From: Rubrobacter tropicus | GTDB lineage: Bacteria > Actinomycetota > Rubrobacteria > Rubrobacterales > Rubrobacteraceae | Assembly (NCBI RefSeq): GCF_011492945.1 | Contig: NZ_CP045119.1 | Coordinates: 186,001-250,000, forward strand | DNA length: 64,000 nt | Reading direction: 5' to 3' | Shown here: in pieces, positions 49,438-57,442 of the stretch | Position numbering within the stretch: the first letter of the stretch is position 1 | How the letters are laid out: each line of letters starts with the position of its first letter | Translations under genes and position numbers: made by a program | The notes under the pieces: generated by a model | What the model saw: the letters and a program-made list of their open reading frames with translations, nothing else | Databases searched by the model: none | What the model was told of the DNA's origin: nothing

Positions 49438-51339
49438 GTGGGAGCTACGAAGGCATCACCTAACGTTGCGGGCGGCAGGCTGTGGGCCTGCCTGATCCTG
49501 ACGGCATTCCTGCTCGTCCCCCTTATGGTGGCCCCCCGCCCATCAGGCGCGGTCGTCTCCTCCACGGGCTTCCCCGTCTCACTCAACCCCGAGAACGAGA
49601 CCCAGGCCGCCGTTAGCGGCAACACCGCCGTGTGGACCGTCTCCCGCGCGGGCGGCCCCGACATCCAGGGCAAGAACCTCTCCACCGGCCTGGATCTCCT
49701 CATCCCAACCGAGCCGGGCGCCCAGACGCGCCCCTCCGTGAGCGGTCGCACCGTCGTCTGGGAGGACGCCTCCTCCGGTAACGCCGACATCTACGGCTAC
49801 GACCTCGTCACCCGCCAGAAGTTCCCCGTCGCCGTCGGCCCCGGCAACCAGACGCGCCCCTCCGTGAGCGGCCGCGACGTCGTCTGGGAGGACGACCGCA
49901 ACGGCAACAGGGACATCTACCGCTTCGACCTCGACTCCGGGCAGGAGAGCCCGGTCACGACGGCCCCGGGCGACCAGCGCGACCCCGACGTCGACGGTGG
50001 GCTGGTAGTGTGGGAGCAGCGCGACGCCATGAACTCAGACGTTGTCCTCAAAAACCTCGCGACCGGCGCACGGAGGACCGTAGCCTCGGGCTCCGCCTGG
50101 CAGGATTCCCCCGCCGTCAGCGCTGCCGCGGTGGTCTGGCGGGTGGAGAGCGCCTCCGGCGACTACGACGTCCGCGGCTACGACCTCGCCGGGCAGCGTG
50201 GGATCGAGGTGGCCGTCGGTTCTGACGACGAGTACGCCCCGGATATCGACGGCCGGACGGCGGTGTGGACCCACAACCCCGGCGGGAACGCGGACGTTCG
50301 CGGCAAGGACCTCTCCACGGGCGAGTCTTTCACCGTCGCCCAGGGCTCCGGGCAACAGGAGGTCCCGGCGGCTAGCGGCGAAACCGTCGTCTGGGAGGTG
50401 CAGCGGGACGGGGACGACGGCTTCGGCAGCTTCGACCTTCAGGGAGCGAGGCTCGACCTCGCGCCCGCATCGCCTGCGGGCCTGGCGGCGATGGGCTCCG
50501 GCGAGGGCGTTGCGCTCGACTGGGAGGGCAACGCCGATTCCGACCTCGCCGGCTACAACGTCTACCGCGCCGCCTCCGAGGGCGGCGAGTACGCGAAGCT
50601 CAACACCCGTGGCCCGCTCTCCGCGACCTCCTTCGACGACGCCCAGGCCCCCAAGGGGACGAGATCCTACTACCGGGTCACGGCCGTGGACGCGGCGGGG
50701 AGCGAGTCGGCGGCGGCCCGCGCGAGCGCCGTGGTCCCGAAGGCCACCCAGCTCACGCTCTCCGCGAGCCCCACGCTGCTGAACTACACGCTTCCAAACT
50801 CCTCCACCACCCTCTCGGGACAGCTCTCGTCAGAAGGGACGCCCCTCGCCGGGAAAGGGATAGTGCTGGAACGCAAGCCGCTCGGGGGCAGCGCCTTCGT
50901 CCCCGTGTCGGGCGGCGAACTTACTACCGACGCCGGGGGGAACTTCTCCCTCGCCGGCCTCAAGCCGGAGCGGAACACCGAGTACCGGGCGCGCTTCGTC
51001 ACCGACGCGGAGGAGCTCCAGTCTTCCGCCAGCCCGATCGCGGCGGTCGAGGTGAAGCTGCTCGTCAACACGGGACTCTCCGCCACGCGGGTGAAGCTCG
51101 GCAAGGCCGTGGGCATCTCGGGGTCGGTCTTCCCCGCCAACTCGGGCAACGTCACGCTGAACATCGCGCGCAACGGCCTTCCGCTGACGAAGATCAACGT
51201 TCCCTTGCAAAGCTCCCGCTTCTCCCGGCTCTACAGGCCGCCCAAAACGGGCCTGTACACCGTGAGGGTCACCCCCGCCGGCTACCCCCAGCACCTCGTG
51301 ACCACGACCACCAGGTCCTTCAGGGTGACGATCCGCTAG
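49438..51339 (+). CDS. Secreted TolB-like beta-propeller, FN3 and Ig-like protein
   Basis: About 633 aa. GTG 49438 is chosen because GAGAGAGG stands upstream and a signal peptide follows (helix LWACLILTAFLLVPLM, cleavage near PSGA). Residues about 40-340 contain six to seven blade-like repeats of about 45 residues, each with a VVWED or TAVW strand and a GNxDIYxYDL strand, as in TolB-type propellers. Next is a fibronectin type III domain (about 345-435, GYNVYRAASEGG), then two beta-sandwich repeats related to the tail of oxidase 3 and ending SFRVTIR. It may be a surface structural or binding protein. It is preceded by leader element L4. Confidence 0.82.
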   Translation: MGATKASPNVAGGRLWACLILTAFLLVPLMVAPRPSGAVVSSTGFPVSLNPENETQAAVSGNTAVWTVSRAGGPDIQGKNLSTGLDLLIPTEPGAQTRPSVSGRTVVWEDASSGNADIYGYDLVTRQKFPVAVGPGNQTRPSVSGRDVVWEDDRNGNRDIYRFDLDSGQESPVTTAPGDQRDPDVDGGLVVWEQRDAMNSDVVLKNLATGARRTVASGSAWQDSPAVSAAAVVWRVESASGDYDVRGYDLAGQRGIEVAVGSDDEYAPDIDGRTAVWTHNPGGNADVRGKDLSTGESFTVAQGSGQQEVPAASGETVVWEVQRDGDDGFGSFDLQGARLDLAPASPAGLAAMGSGEGVALDWEGNADSDLAGYNVYRAASEGGEYAKLNTRGPLSATSFDDAQAPKGTRSYYRVTAVDAAGSESAAARASAVVPKATQLTLSASPTLLNYTLPNSSTTLSGQLSSEGTPLAGKGIVLERKPLGGSAFVPVSGGELTTDAGGNFSLAGLKPERNTEYRARFVTDAEELQSSASPIAAVEVKLLVNTGLSATRVKLGKAVGISGSVFPANSGNVTLNIARNGLPLTKINVPLQSSRFSRLYRPPKTGLYTVRVTPAGYPQHLVTTTTRSFRVTIR

Positions 51340-51478
51340 AGCGGGTTTCGGAAGCTGATCGCTTCCGAAACCCGCGCGGTCAGCGATCAGCCCGCTCCGG
51401 CCTGCTTCGCAGGCCTCCGCTATCAGCCCTTCAGCTTTTTGGCTGAAGGCTGATAGCTGACAGCTTTGCAAACCGCTG
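51340..51478. repeat. Intergenic modular hairpin repeat, copy R5
   Basis: Starts at the base after the stop codon. The first hairpin has perfect 15-bp arms (GCGGGTTTCGGAAGC at 51341-51355; GCTTCCGAAACCCGC at 51361-51375). Then come GGTCAGCGATCAGCCC, the GCCTGC-TTC-GCAGGC hairpin shared with R3, and a TTCAGC/GCTGAA hairpin leading into GCTGATAGCTGACAGC. This is the fullest copy in the window. Confidence 0.8.
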
Positions 51479-51509
51479 TAAGACCCAAGTTACGCAACGG
51501 AACGAAGCC

Positions 51510-51542
51510 CAGGGGCCCCTCGTTGGAGGGGGCCTGAATTTC
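51510..51542. terminator. Two-way terminator candidate between convergent genes
   Basis: CAGG..CCCCTC-GTTG-GAGGGG.CCTG forms a stem with a small internal loop, followed on the plus strand by AATTT. It lies 24 bp from the stop of the minus-strand RTX gene and downstream of R5. Confidence 0.5.
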
Positions 51543-51565
51543 GCGCCCCGGCCTTCGGTAGGCCG

Positions 51566-52087
51566 CTACCGGCGCACCGTCAGGTTCTCGCAGCTGGTCT
51601 GTTCGGCGTACTCGATAAGGTTGGACCCGCCCAGCTCCCGGAAGTCCAGAACCAGGGTGTCGTTGCTGCCGGTGCCGCAGTTGGCGGCGTCGTTCTGGGG
51701 GTCTCCCGCGATGACGACGTGGTCGTTGCCCGTGCCGCCGTTGACGGTGTCCGTGCCGGGACCGGCGTAGATCTTGTCGTTTGCGGGGCCGCCCGAGATG
51801 GTGTCGGCGTAGCTGTTGCCGTAGAGCGTGTCGTACCCGAAGCTGCCCTCCACCGAGTCTGACCCGCTGCCGCCGACGAGCAGGTCGTTGTTGTGGCCGG
51901 CGTTCATCTTGTCGTTGCCGCCGAAGCCGTACATCTTGTCCACGCGCGTGCTGCCCGTCATCACGTCGATAAACCTCGTGCCCGTGCATTTACCGCCGTC
52001 GCAAGCCACGCGGGCGGCCACGGCAGTCCCGGCGAACGAGACCACCAGCACCGCCATCATCGAGATGAAAAGTACAGGTCTCTTCAT
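51566..52087 (-). CDS. Secreted RTX-repeat calcium-binding protein
   Basis: About 173 aa. ATG 52087 is followed by a signal peptide (to about residue 23, AGTAVA) and preceded by GGGGTG on its strand; an upstream ATG at 52156 would put 23 hydrophilic residues ahead. The mature protein has a Cys-containing lead (VACDGGKCTG) and about seven RTX-type repeats (GFGGNDKM, GGSGSDSV, GNSYADTI, GGTGNDHV). It ends in a non-repeat cap with Cys residues (NCGTGSND, TSCENLTVRR) like the capped end of the other RTX protein. Both are stand-alone Ca2+-binding beta-rolls, possibly surface-layer accessory proteins. It converges on the beta-propeller gene. Confidence 0.85.
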   Translation of the reverse strand: MKRPVLFISMMAVLVVSFAGTAVAARVACDGGKCTGTRFIDVMTGSTRVDKMYGFGGNDKMNAGHNNDLLVGGSGSDSVEGSFGYDTLYGNSYADTISGGPANDKIYAGPGTDTVNGGTGNDHVVIAGDPQNDAANCGTGSNDTLVLDFRELGGSNLIEYAEQTSCENLTVRR

Positions 52088-52270
52088 GTCTACACCCCGT
52101 TTGGTCGTCGCCCCGGCCCCGACGTGCCCGGACTCTTCTCCTCCTTGGCTGCACACGCAGCAGATGCTACTAGTCTAGCATCGTGGCCTCCCCGTCCGGG
52201 GGTTTCCGGGGCCGGTTTTTGTCGTTTTCGCCCGGTGCTCGCCGTTCCGGGAGCCTGTCGTCGTCGGGAC

Positions 52271-52342
52271 CTAGCCCAGATGGACTAGAAAAAAATCCTG
52301 AGCTTTCGCGATGGCGGCGTGGGCCGTATCGCCGATCATCTT
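52271..52342 (+). promoter_or_regulatory. CTAG leader element L5 (upstream of two-domain surface protein)
   Basis: CTAGCCCA (52271-52278) faces TGGACTAG (52281-52288). The GGA here is matched by TCC in AAAAAATCC, where other copies have GGG...CCC, a change that keeps the pairing. CGATGGCG and CGATCATC (52333-52340) complete the element. The 368-bp gap 52157-52524 also holds a leader of about 180 bases to the TTG start, in which I see no gene. Confidence 0.75.
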
Positions 52343-52524
52343 CGGGTGCGAAGAAGACAAGAGGGGGACCAATCGTGACTCTATCAAGTAGAAGCACCGA
52401 TGGCGCGCCACCGGGGACCGGAGCATTCGGCCGACGACGCCCACACTTCGGAAGACGACGTACGGATCCTGCAAGCGGGGCCAGCGAGAGACGTAACCAT
52501 ATCAACGTACGGAGAGGAAGGACC

Positions 52525-55500
52525 TTGATCGGTAACTACAAGCAAGCTTTGGTGGGTGGAAAAGAGAACGGGCGAGGCACTGCGGTCAGGATAACGCTCG
52601 CCGCCGTTGCCGCGCTACTGCTCCTCTCCGCCGTGCTCGGGGGGCTGGCCTCGCCGGTCCGGGCGCAGGAGCAGTCCCGTCAGGGCCTGGCCGAGAGCGG
52701 ACCCATAAACCCCGACAGCGGATTCCCGTTCTGGTACAAGGACCACAGCGGGGCGAAGCTGGAGCTTTGCCTCAACCCCAAGCCGGCGACCGTACCCGAC
52801 GGCGCCCCGAACGCGGGCGCGCCGAACCCCGGGGGCGGGCGCTGCCTGACGCCCTTCGAGATGCCAGACGAGAACGCGCCCATGGTCTTTCCCGACAACT
52901 TCCCGGGCGAGGCCTTCTGGTGGACCGGCGAGGCCCACATCGAGGACCCCAACGACCCGAATGCCACGAACGCGTTGCTGGTGATGGCGGCCGAGTCCGC
53001 GTTCGCCAACGAGAACCCCAAGGAGGGCGACCAGATGAGCTTCGGGCGCGTTCGCGTCCGGATCGACAACGGCGTCCCCGGCGCCACCTACAGGGTCACG
53101 CATCCCTACGGCATCGACACGGTCGTCGCCGAGGACAAGGACGGCGACCCCGCGACCGCCAACGACGGCCGGGTCTTCGTCACCGAGGACATCGGCTGCT
53201 TCCCCACGGCCATCACCACGTGCAACTTCGACAAGATGCTGAACGGCCGCGTGGGCCCCTTCCTCAAGTGGGACACCTTCGGCAACGGCACCGACGGCGA
53301 CGAGGCCACGCCCGCCGACGAAAACCTCATGGCCCTCGACGCCGACGGCAACCCCGACCCCAACCGGCCGGACGCCTACTTCGGTGACCCCGACACGCCC
53401 CACAAGGTCGTCGGAAGCCCCAAGGGGACCAACTACTTCAAGATTGAGCAGATAAAAGACGGCGCCGGCCGGCCGCTCGCCGAGCCCGCGCTCGTCGGCG
53501 AGACCGACCTCTTCGCCGTCACGGGCAAGGTCGCCGAGCTCCGGCTCGCGGCCGAGGCCGTCGGGGCCGAGGGCCGCGCCGACACCGTCTTCAACGACAA
53601 GGACCAGAAGATAAAGCTCGTCCCCTCCGAGCCCGGCTCCGAGGTCTACTACACCACCGACGGCTCCGACCCGGCCGACGGGGCAAACCCGAACCGCAAG
53701 ATCTACGACCCGAACGGCGCGGGCGTCGCCCTCGAAAGCGACCCGACCGCCGCCGCCGGCGTCGACACCAGGGTCCGGGCCATCGCCGTCAAGGACGGGA
53801 AGACCTCGGCCGAGCTCGACAGGACCTACACCGTGGACCTCGTCGCCCCGAACGTCGTCTTCTCCGGCCTCGCGGCGGGCAAGCACGAGGAGCCGGGCGA
53901 CCTCACCATAGCCGCGACCCAGAAGGCAAGGGTCTACTACACCACCGACGGCTCGGACCCCACGGACGAGGCCAACCCGAACCGCAGATCGTTCGTCTAC
54001 GACCCGGCCCCCGGGGCCCAGAACGAGGGCAACGTCCTGAACATCGCCCGCACCCAGACCGTGAAGGCCGCGGCCCTGGACCTCAACCACAACGAGGCCA
54101 CGGGCCAGGACGAGGAAGGAGCCTGGAGCCGGATCAAGAGCCGGAAGTTCGTGGTCGCCAACCTCAAGGTCGGCCCCGTGAACCCGCACACCGGGTTCCC
54201 GTTCTGGTACGAGGACCGCAACGGCGTCAGGCTCGACCAATGCCTCAACCCCGTCGCGGCGCCCGAGGCGGGCGGCGGGTACTGCGCCACGCCCATGGAG
54301 ATGCCGGCGGACTGGCAGCCGGGCGACGGCGTCCGCTTCCCCGACCGCTTCCCGGGCGAGGCCTTCTGGTGGACCGGCGAGTCCAGCATGGACACCAGCG
54401 AGAGGGGGTCTGCAGACCTGATCATGGCGCTGGAGGCCGCGTTCCTCAACGAGGAGCCGAACCCCAACGACCGTATGGTCTTCGGACGCATCCGCATCCG
54501 GGTAGACGACCTGATCATCGGCGAGACCTACAAGGTCACCCATCCCTACGGCGTCGACACCTACGTCGCCGAGGACAACGGCAAGGGCAGCGGGGAGATC
54601 AACGTAACCGAGGACATCGGCTGCATGCTGCCCTCCGAGGCGGAGCCCTGCGACTTCAACGAGGCCCGCTTCTCCCGCGTCGGCCCGTTCCTGACCCTCG
54701 CGGATAAGACCAAGGAGCCTACGGACGCCCCGGACGGCGGACGCTACCTCGCCGACCCCGTAACCGACCAGGACGTCGTCCAGGGCAGCCCCATCATGGC
54801 CCACGCGGACCCGAACGACCCCGACTCGCCGATGGTCCCCGCCAACTTCTTCAGGGTCGAGGGCCCCGGTATCCGGGCGGTCCAGGACGAGGAATCCGCG
54901 GTCGACTTCAACCGGGGGACGGCCGAGAAGCCCTACATCCAGTCCGACTTCTTCTCCGTAACGGGCCGGTACTCCGAGTTCCAGGCGGCCGCGAGCGCGG
55001 TCGGCGGCTTCTACAACAGGCCCCTGGACGTGACCCTCGGCGCCTCCGAGTTCGACGCGAGGATCTTCTACACGCTCGACGGCTCCGAGCCTGTTGGCGC
55101 GGACGGCCAGCCGACGGAGAACGCGCGGGAGTTCGTCGCGGGAGCCCCGATCCAGATCCCCGCCAACGGCGAGACCACGCTCAAGTACGCCGCCACGAGC
55201 GCCACCCATCCCCGGCCGACGAAGGTCTACACCGAGGTCTACAAGATGGACACCGAGGCCCCGGTCGTGGTCGCCGAGGACACCCCCGAGGCCGGCTCCG
55301 TCGTGGAAGGCGCCAGGGTCTTCGAGAACGTCAACCCGGCGGTGAGGCTGAGCGTCGCCAACGAGCCGGGCAAGGTCAAGATCTTCTACACCACCAACGG
55401 CACGGACCCCTCCGATCCCACCAACGTCGACAGGGCGCTCTACGACGCGGCCACGCCGGTAGTGATCCGCAAGGACACCACGCTCAAGTTCTGGGCCGTA

Positions 55501-56421
55501 GACGAGGCCGGCAACTCCTCCGAAGTCGGCGCGCAAGCCTACGACATCGTGGACAACCAGGCGCCGAACGTCCCGTCCGTGGACCTCGCGGCGGAGAGCG
55601 ACACGGGCAAGTCCAACGAGGACAACGTCACCAACGCCGCCAGCCTCACCTTCACCGGCGACGCCGAGGCTGGCTCCGCGGTGAAGATCCTGGTCAACGG
55701 TACCGAGAGGGGAAGCGCCGTCGCGGGCGAAGACAACAGGTACAGCGTCACCATCGCCGGCCTCGCCCCGGGCGCGGATCTTCCCGTGACGGCCACGGCG
55801 ACCGACCAATCGGGCAACACCAGCGCCGCCACCGATCCGGCCCTGAGCCTCACGATCGACCGGACGGCCCCCAGGGTCACGGCCCAGGCCGCCGCCGGCA
55901 CCTACCCCAGGGCCCACACGGTCACGCTGACGCCAAACGAGGCGGCAAGCGTCCACTACACGCTCAACGGCGCGGTCGATCCGGCCCCGGGCGCGGCCGG
56001 CACCACGGAGGGCAACTCCGTCCGCATCGCCAACGCCCGCGACACTTTGAGGTTCCTCGGTGTCGATACGGCCGGCAACGTCTCCCAGACGTTCGTGGCG
56101 GAGTACAGGATCCGGAACTTCCTGCCCACTATCTCCAACATGAGCCCGACCACGGCCATAAGGGACGCGACGCCTCGGGTGGCGGCGACCGTCAACGACA
56201 GCGACTCCGACCTGACCGAGGCCGACGTCACGCTCTCGATCAACGGTCGGGCCATACCGCGGTCGGCCTTCGTCTACAACGCCGACACCAACCGCCTGAC
56301 CTACCAGGTCCCGGCGGGCCAGCCGCTGGACCCCGGCCGCTACAACGTCAGGGTGACCGCCACCGACGTCGACGGGGGCTCCGCCGCGAGAAGCTGGAGC
56401 TTCACCATCCGTAACCGCTAG
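52525..56421 (+). CDS. Large secreted protein: duplicated FPFW domain, chitobiase-type and Ig-like repeats
   Basis: About 1298 aa. The TTG at 52525 is chosen because GGAGAGGAAGGA lies just upstream and a signal peptide follows (LAAVAALLLLSAVLGG, cleavage near VRA-QE). Two copies of a domain of about 190 residues (about 55-260 and 550-740) share GFPFWY, the Cys-containing CLNP, FPGEAFWWTGE, VTHPYGxDT and TEDIGC. I do not recognise it. Between and after them are at least four beta-sandwich repeats of chitobiase C-terminal type (VYYTTDGSDP, KIFYTTNGTDP), then bacterial Ig-like and cadherin-like domains. It is an extracellular, probably envelope-bound protein; no sorting motif such as LPxTG is visible. 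It is preceded by L5 and followed by a strong terminator. Confidence 0.8.
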   Translation: MIGNYKQALVGGKENGRGTAVRITLAAVAALLLLSAVLGGLASPVRAQEQSRQGLAESGPINPDSGFPFWYKDHSGAKLELCLNPKPATVPDGAPNAGAPNPGGGRCLTPFEMPDENAPMVFPDNFPGEAFWWTGEAHIEDPNDPNATNALLVMAAESAFANENPKEGDQMSFGRVRVRIDNGVPGATYRVTHPYGIDTVVAEDKDGDPATANDGRVFVTEDIGCFPTAITTCNFDKMLNGRVGPFLKWDTFGNGTDGDEATPADENLMALDADGNPDPNRPDAYFGDPDTPHKVVGSPKGTNYFKIEQIKDGAGRPLAEPALVGETDLFAVTGKVAELRLAAEAVGAEGRADTVFNDKDQKIKLVPSEPGSEVYYTTDGSDPADGANPNRKIYDPNGAGVALESDPTAAAGVDTRVRAIAVKDGKTSAELDRTYTVDLVAPNVVFSGLAAGKHEEPGDLTIAATQKARVYYTTDGSDPTDEANPNRRSFVYDPAPGAQNEGNVLNIARTQTVKAAALDLNHNEATGQDEEGAWSRIKSRKFVVANLKVGPVNPHTGFPFWYEDRNGVRLDQCLNPVAAPEAGGGYCATPMEMPADWQPGDGVRFPDRFPGEAFWWTGESSMDTSERGSADLIMALEAAFLNEEPNPNDRMVFGRIRIRVDDLIIGETYKVTHPYGVDTYVAEDNGKGSGEINVTEDIGCMLPSEAEPCDFNEARFSRVGPFLTLADKTKEPTDAPDGGRYLADPVTDQDVVQGSPIMAHADPNDPDSPMVPANFFRVEGPGIRAVQDEESAVDFNRGTAEKPYIQSDFFSVTGRYSEFQAAASAVGGFYNRPLDVTLGASEFDARIFYTLDGSEPVGADGQPTENAREFVAGAPIQIPANGETTLKYAATSATHPRPTKVYTEVYKMDTEAPVVVAEDTPEAGSVVEGARVFENVNPAVRLSVANEPGKVKIFYTTNGTDPSDPTNVDRALYDAATPVVIRKDTTLKFWAVDEAGNSSEVGAQAYDIVDNQAPNVPSVDLAAESDTGKSNEDNVTNAASLTFTGDAEAGSAVKILVNGTERGSAVAGEDNRYSVTIAGLAPGADLPVTATATDQSGNTSAATDPALSLTIDRTAPRVTAQAAAGTYPRAHTVTLTPNEAASVHYTLNGAVDPAPGAAGTTEGNSVRIANARDTLRFLGVDTAGNVSQTFVAEYRIRNFLPTISNMSPTTAIRDATPRVAATVNDSDSDLTEADVTLSINGRAIPRSAFVYNADTNRLTYQVPAGQPLDPGRYNVRVTATDVDGGSAARSWSFTIRNR

Positions 56422-56444
56422 TAAGGGGGGCAGACGGGAGCAGA

Positions 56445-56478
56445 GGGGGCCGGCCCAGCATCGGGCCGGCCCCCTTTT
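56445..56478 (+). terminator. Rho-independent terminator of two-domain surface protein
   Basis: GGGGGCCGGCCC (56445-56456) and GGGCCGGCCCCC (56463-56474) form a perfect 12-bp stem around AGCATC, followed by TTTT. Confidence 0.9.
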
Positions 56479-56613
56479 CGAAACCTCGCCAAAGGCAACG
56501 CCCGGGTGGAGTGGGGTTGGCGAAACGCATTCGCGGGTCGAAGACGCGAAGAGCACCGAACTGGCCGCGAACCGCGGGTCGTGGCATGCTCCCGCATCGA
56601 ACCCGGCTTGTGG

Positions 56614-57110
56614 GTGAGTTGGAGGAAGCGGCGTGGGCGAGGACGACGGTCGACGGGACGATTCGGGGGCATACTCGTACCCCCGCCGCCCATCTTTCTC
56701 GGCGGCCTGGTGGCGGGCCTCGCGCTCGGCAGGTCGGCCCGATTGCCCGTCCTGCCGGGTAGATCCTCGCGGGTTGTTGGCCTGGTGTTGGGGGGCGCCG
56801 GGGTTTCGCTGGCGGGCTGGTTCGGACGCACCATGAGGAGATCCGGGACACCCTTCCGGTTGGACGAACCGGCCGACAGGCTGCTGACCGGGGGCCGTTC
56901 CGCCACAGCCGCAATCCCGGGTACCTCTCGTTCGCGATGATATATCCGGGGATCTCGCTGCTGGCGAGGTCGTCCTGGTCCTTGCTCCTCCTGCCGGTGG
57001 TACTGGCGGTAATAAGGGTCAGGGTTATCGAGCAAGAAGAGCGTTACCTGGAGCGGGAGTTCGGCCGGGAGTACCTGGGCTACAAAGCTCGGGCGCGGCG
57101 CTGGATCTAG
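56614..57110 (+). pseudogene. Isoprenylcysteine carboxyl methyltransferase-like gene, frameshifted
   Basis: In one frame, from about GTG 56614, the product reads GGILVPPPPIFLGGLVAG...GRTMRRSGTPFRLDEPADRLLTGG and then runs into RSATAAIP and a stop at 56940. In another frame it continues as PFRHSRNPGYLSFAMIYPG and ends REFGREYLGYKARARRWI at 57110. Together these give a normal small four-helix methyltransferase of the ICMT/PEMT-like family, including the conserved GPFRxSRNPxYL motif. The break is in a run of five G at 56890-56894; one more G would restore the frame. It is either a real inactivating mutation or a sequencing error in the homopolymer. The start is uncertain. Confidence 0.8.
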
Positions 57111-57186
57111 CCCGGGCGAAGCCCCGCCCCGTCGACACCGCCCTCCGGCTGGATCTTCTTGCCGGATAGAACCTTCCGCGGCCGTA

Positions 57187-57282
57187 TTTAACCCAAATGA
57201 GCTAGAGGTACACGCCTATTTTGGGCTAGTCAAAGATGGCCTATCTTCGCGAGGGAGAACCGTGTGGGATGCCGCATCATTC
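57187..57282 (+). promoter_or_regulatory. CTAG leader element L6 (upstream of duplicated-domain surface protein)
   Basis: AACCCA...TGAGCTAG (57190-57205) is followed by a second TTGGGCTAG (57221-57229), then TCAAAGATGGCC and GCATCATT (57274-57281). GATG (57235-57238) can pair with CATC near the end. It looks like a copy with a doubled first arm. Downstream, in the leader, CGCGGACCC (57377-57385) and GGGTCCGCG (57389-57397) form a perfect 9-bp hairpin followed by TTTCGG, about 45 bp before the start. The 332-bp gap holds no other gene I trust. Confidence 0.7.
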
Positions 57283-57376
57283 TCTTGTGGGAAATAGCAC
57301 ATCAGAGGAGAAGAGGATGACCGGTATGGGTTACGAAGAGCAGGTCACGCACCGGCGACCATCGAACTATCTCTTT

Positions 57377-57400
57377 CGCGGACCCGAGGGGTCCGCGTTT
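57377..57400 (+). terminator. Hairpin plus TTT in the leader of the 57443 gene
   Basis: CGCGGACCC-GAG-GGGTCCGCG followed by TTT looks like an intrinsic terminator sitting inside the leader, between element L6 and the start codon, that is, where a riboswitch expression platform would be. Read-through would be needed to express the gene. Confidence 0.5.
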
Positions 57401-57442
57401 CGGCGCGCGAGCGCGGGCGTTTCAACCAGCAAGGGAGAAGGC

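Noticed and set aside
56506-56940. The two overlapping frames at 56506-56940 and 56511-56762 as separate intact genes
   Set aside because: Only the frame that continues after a +1 correction at 56890-56894 gives a methyltransferase. The other frame shows no family features.
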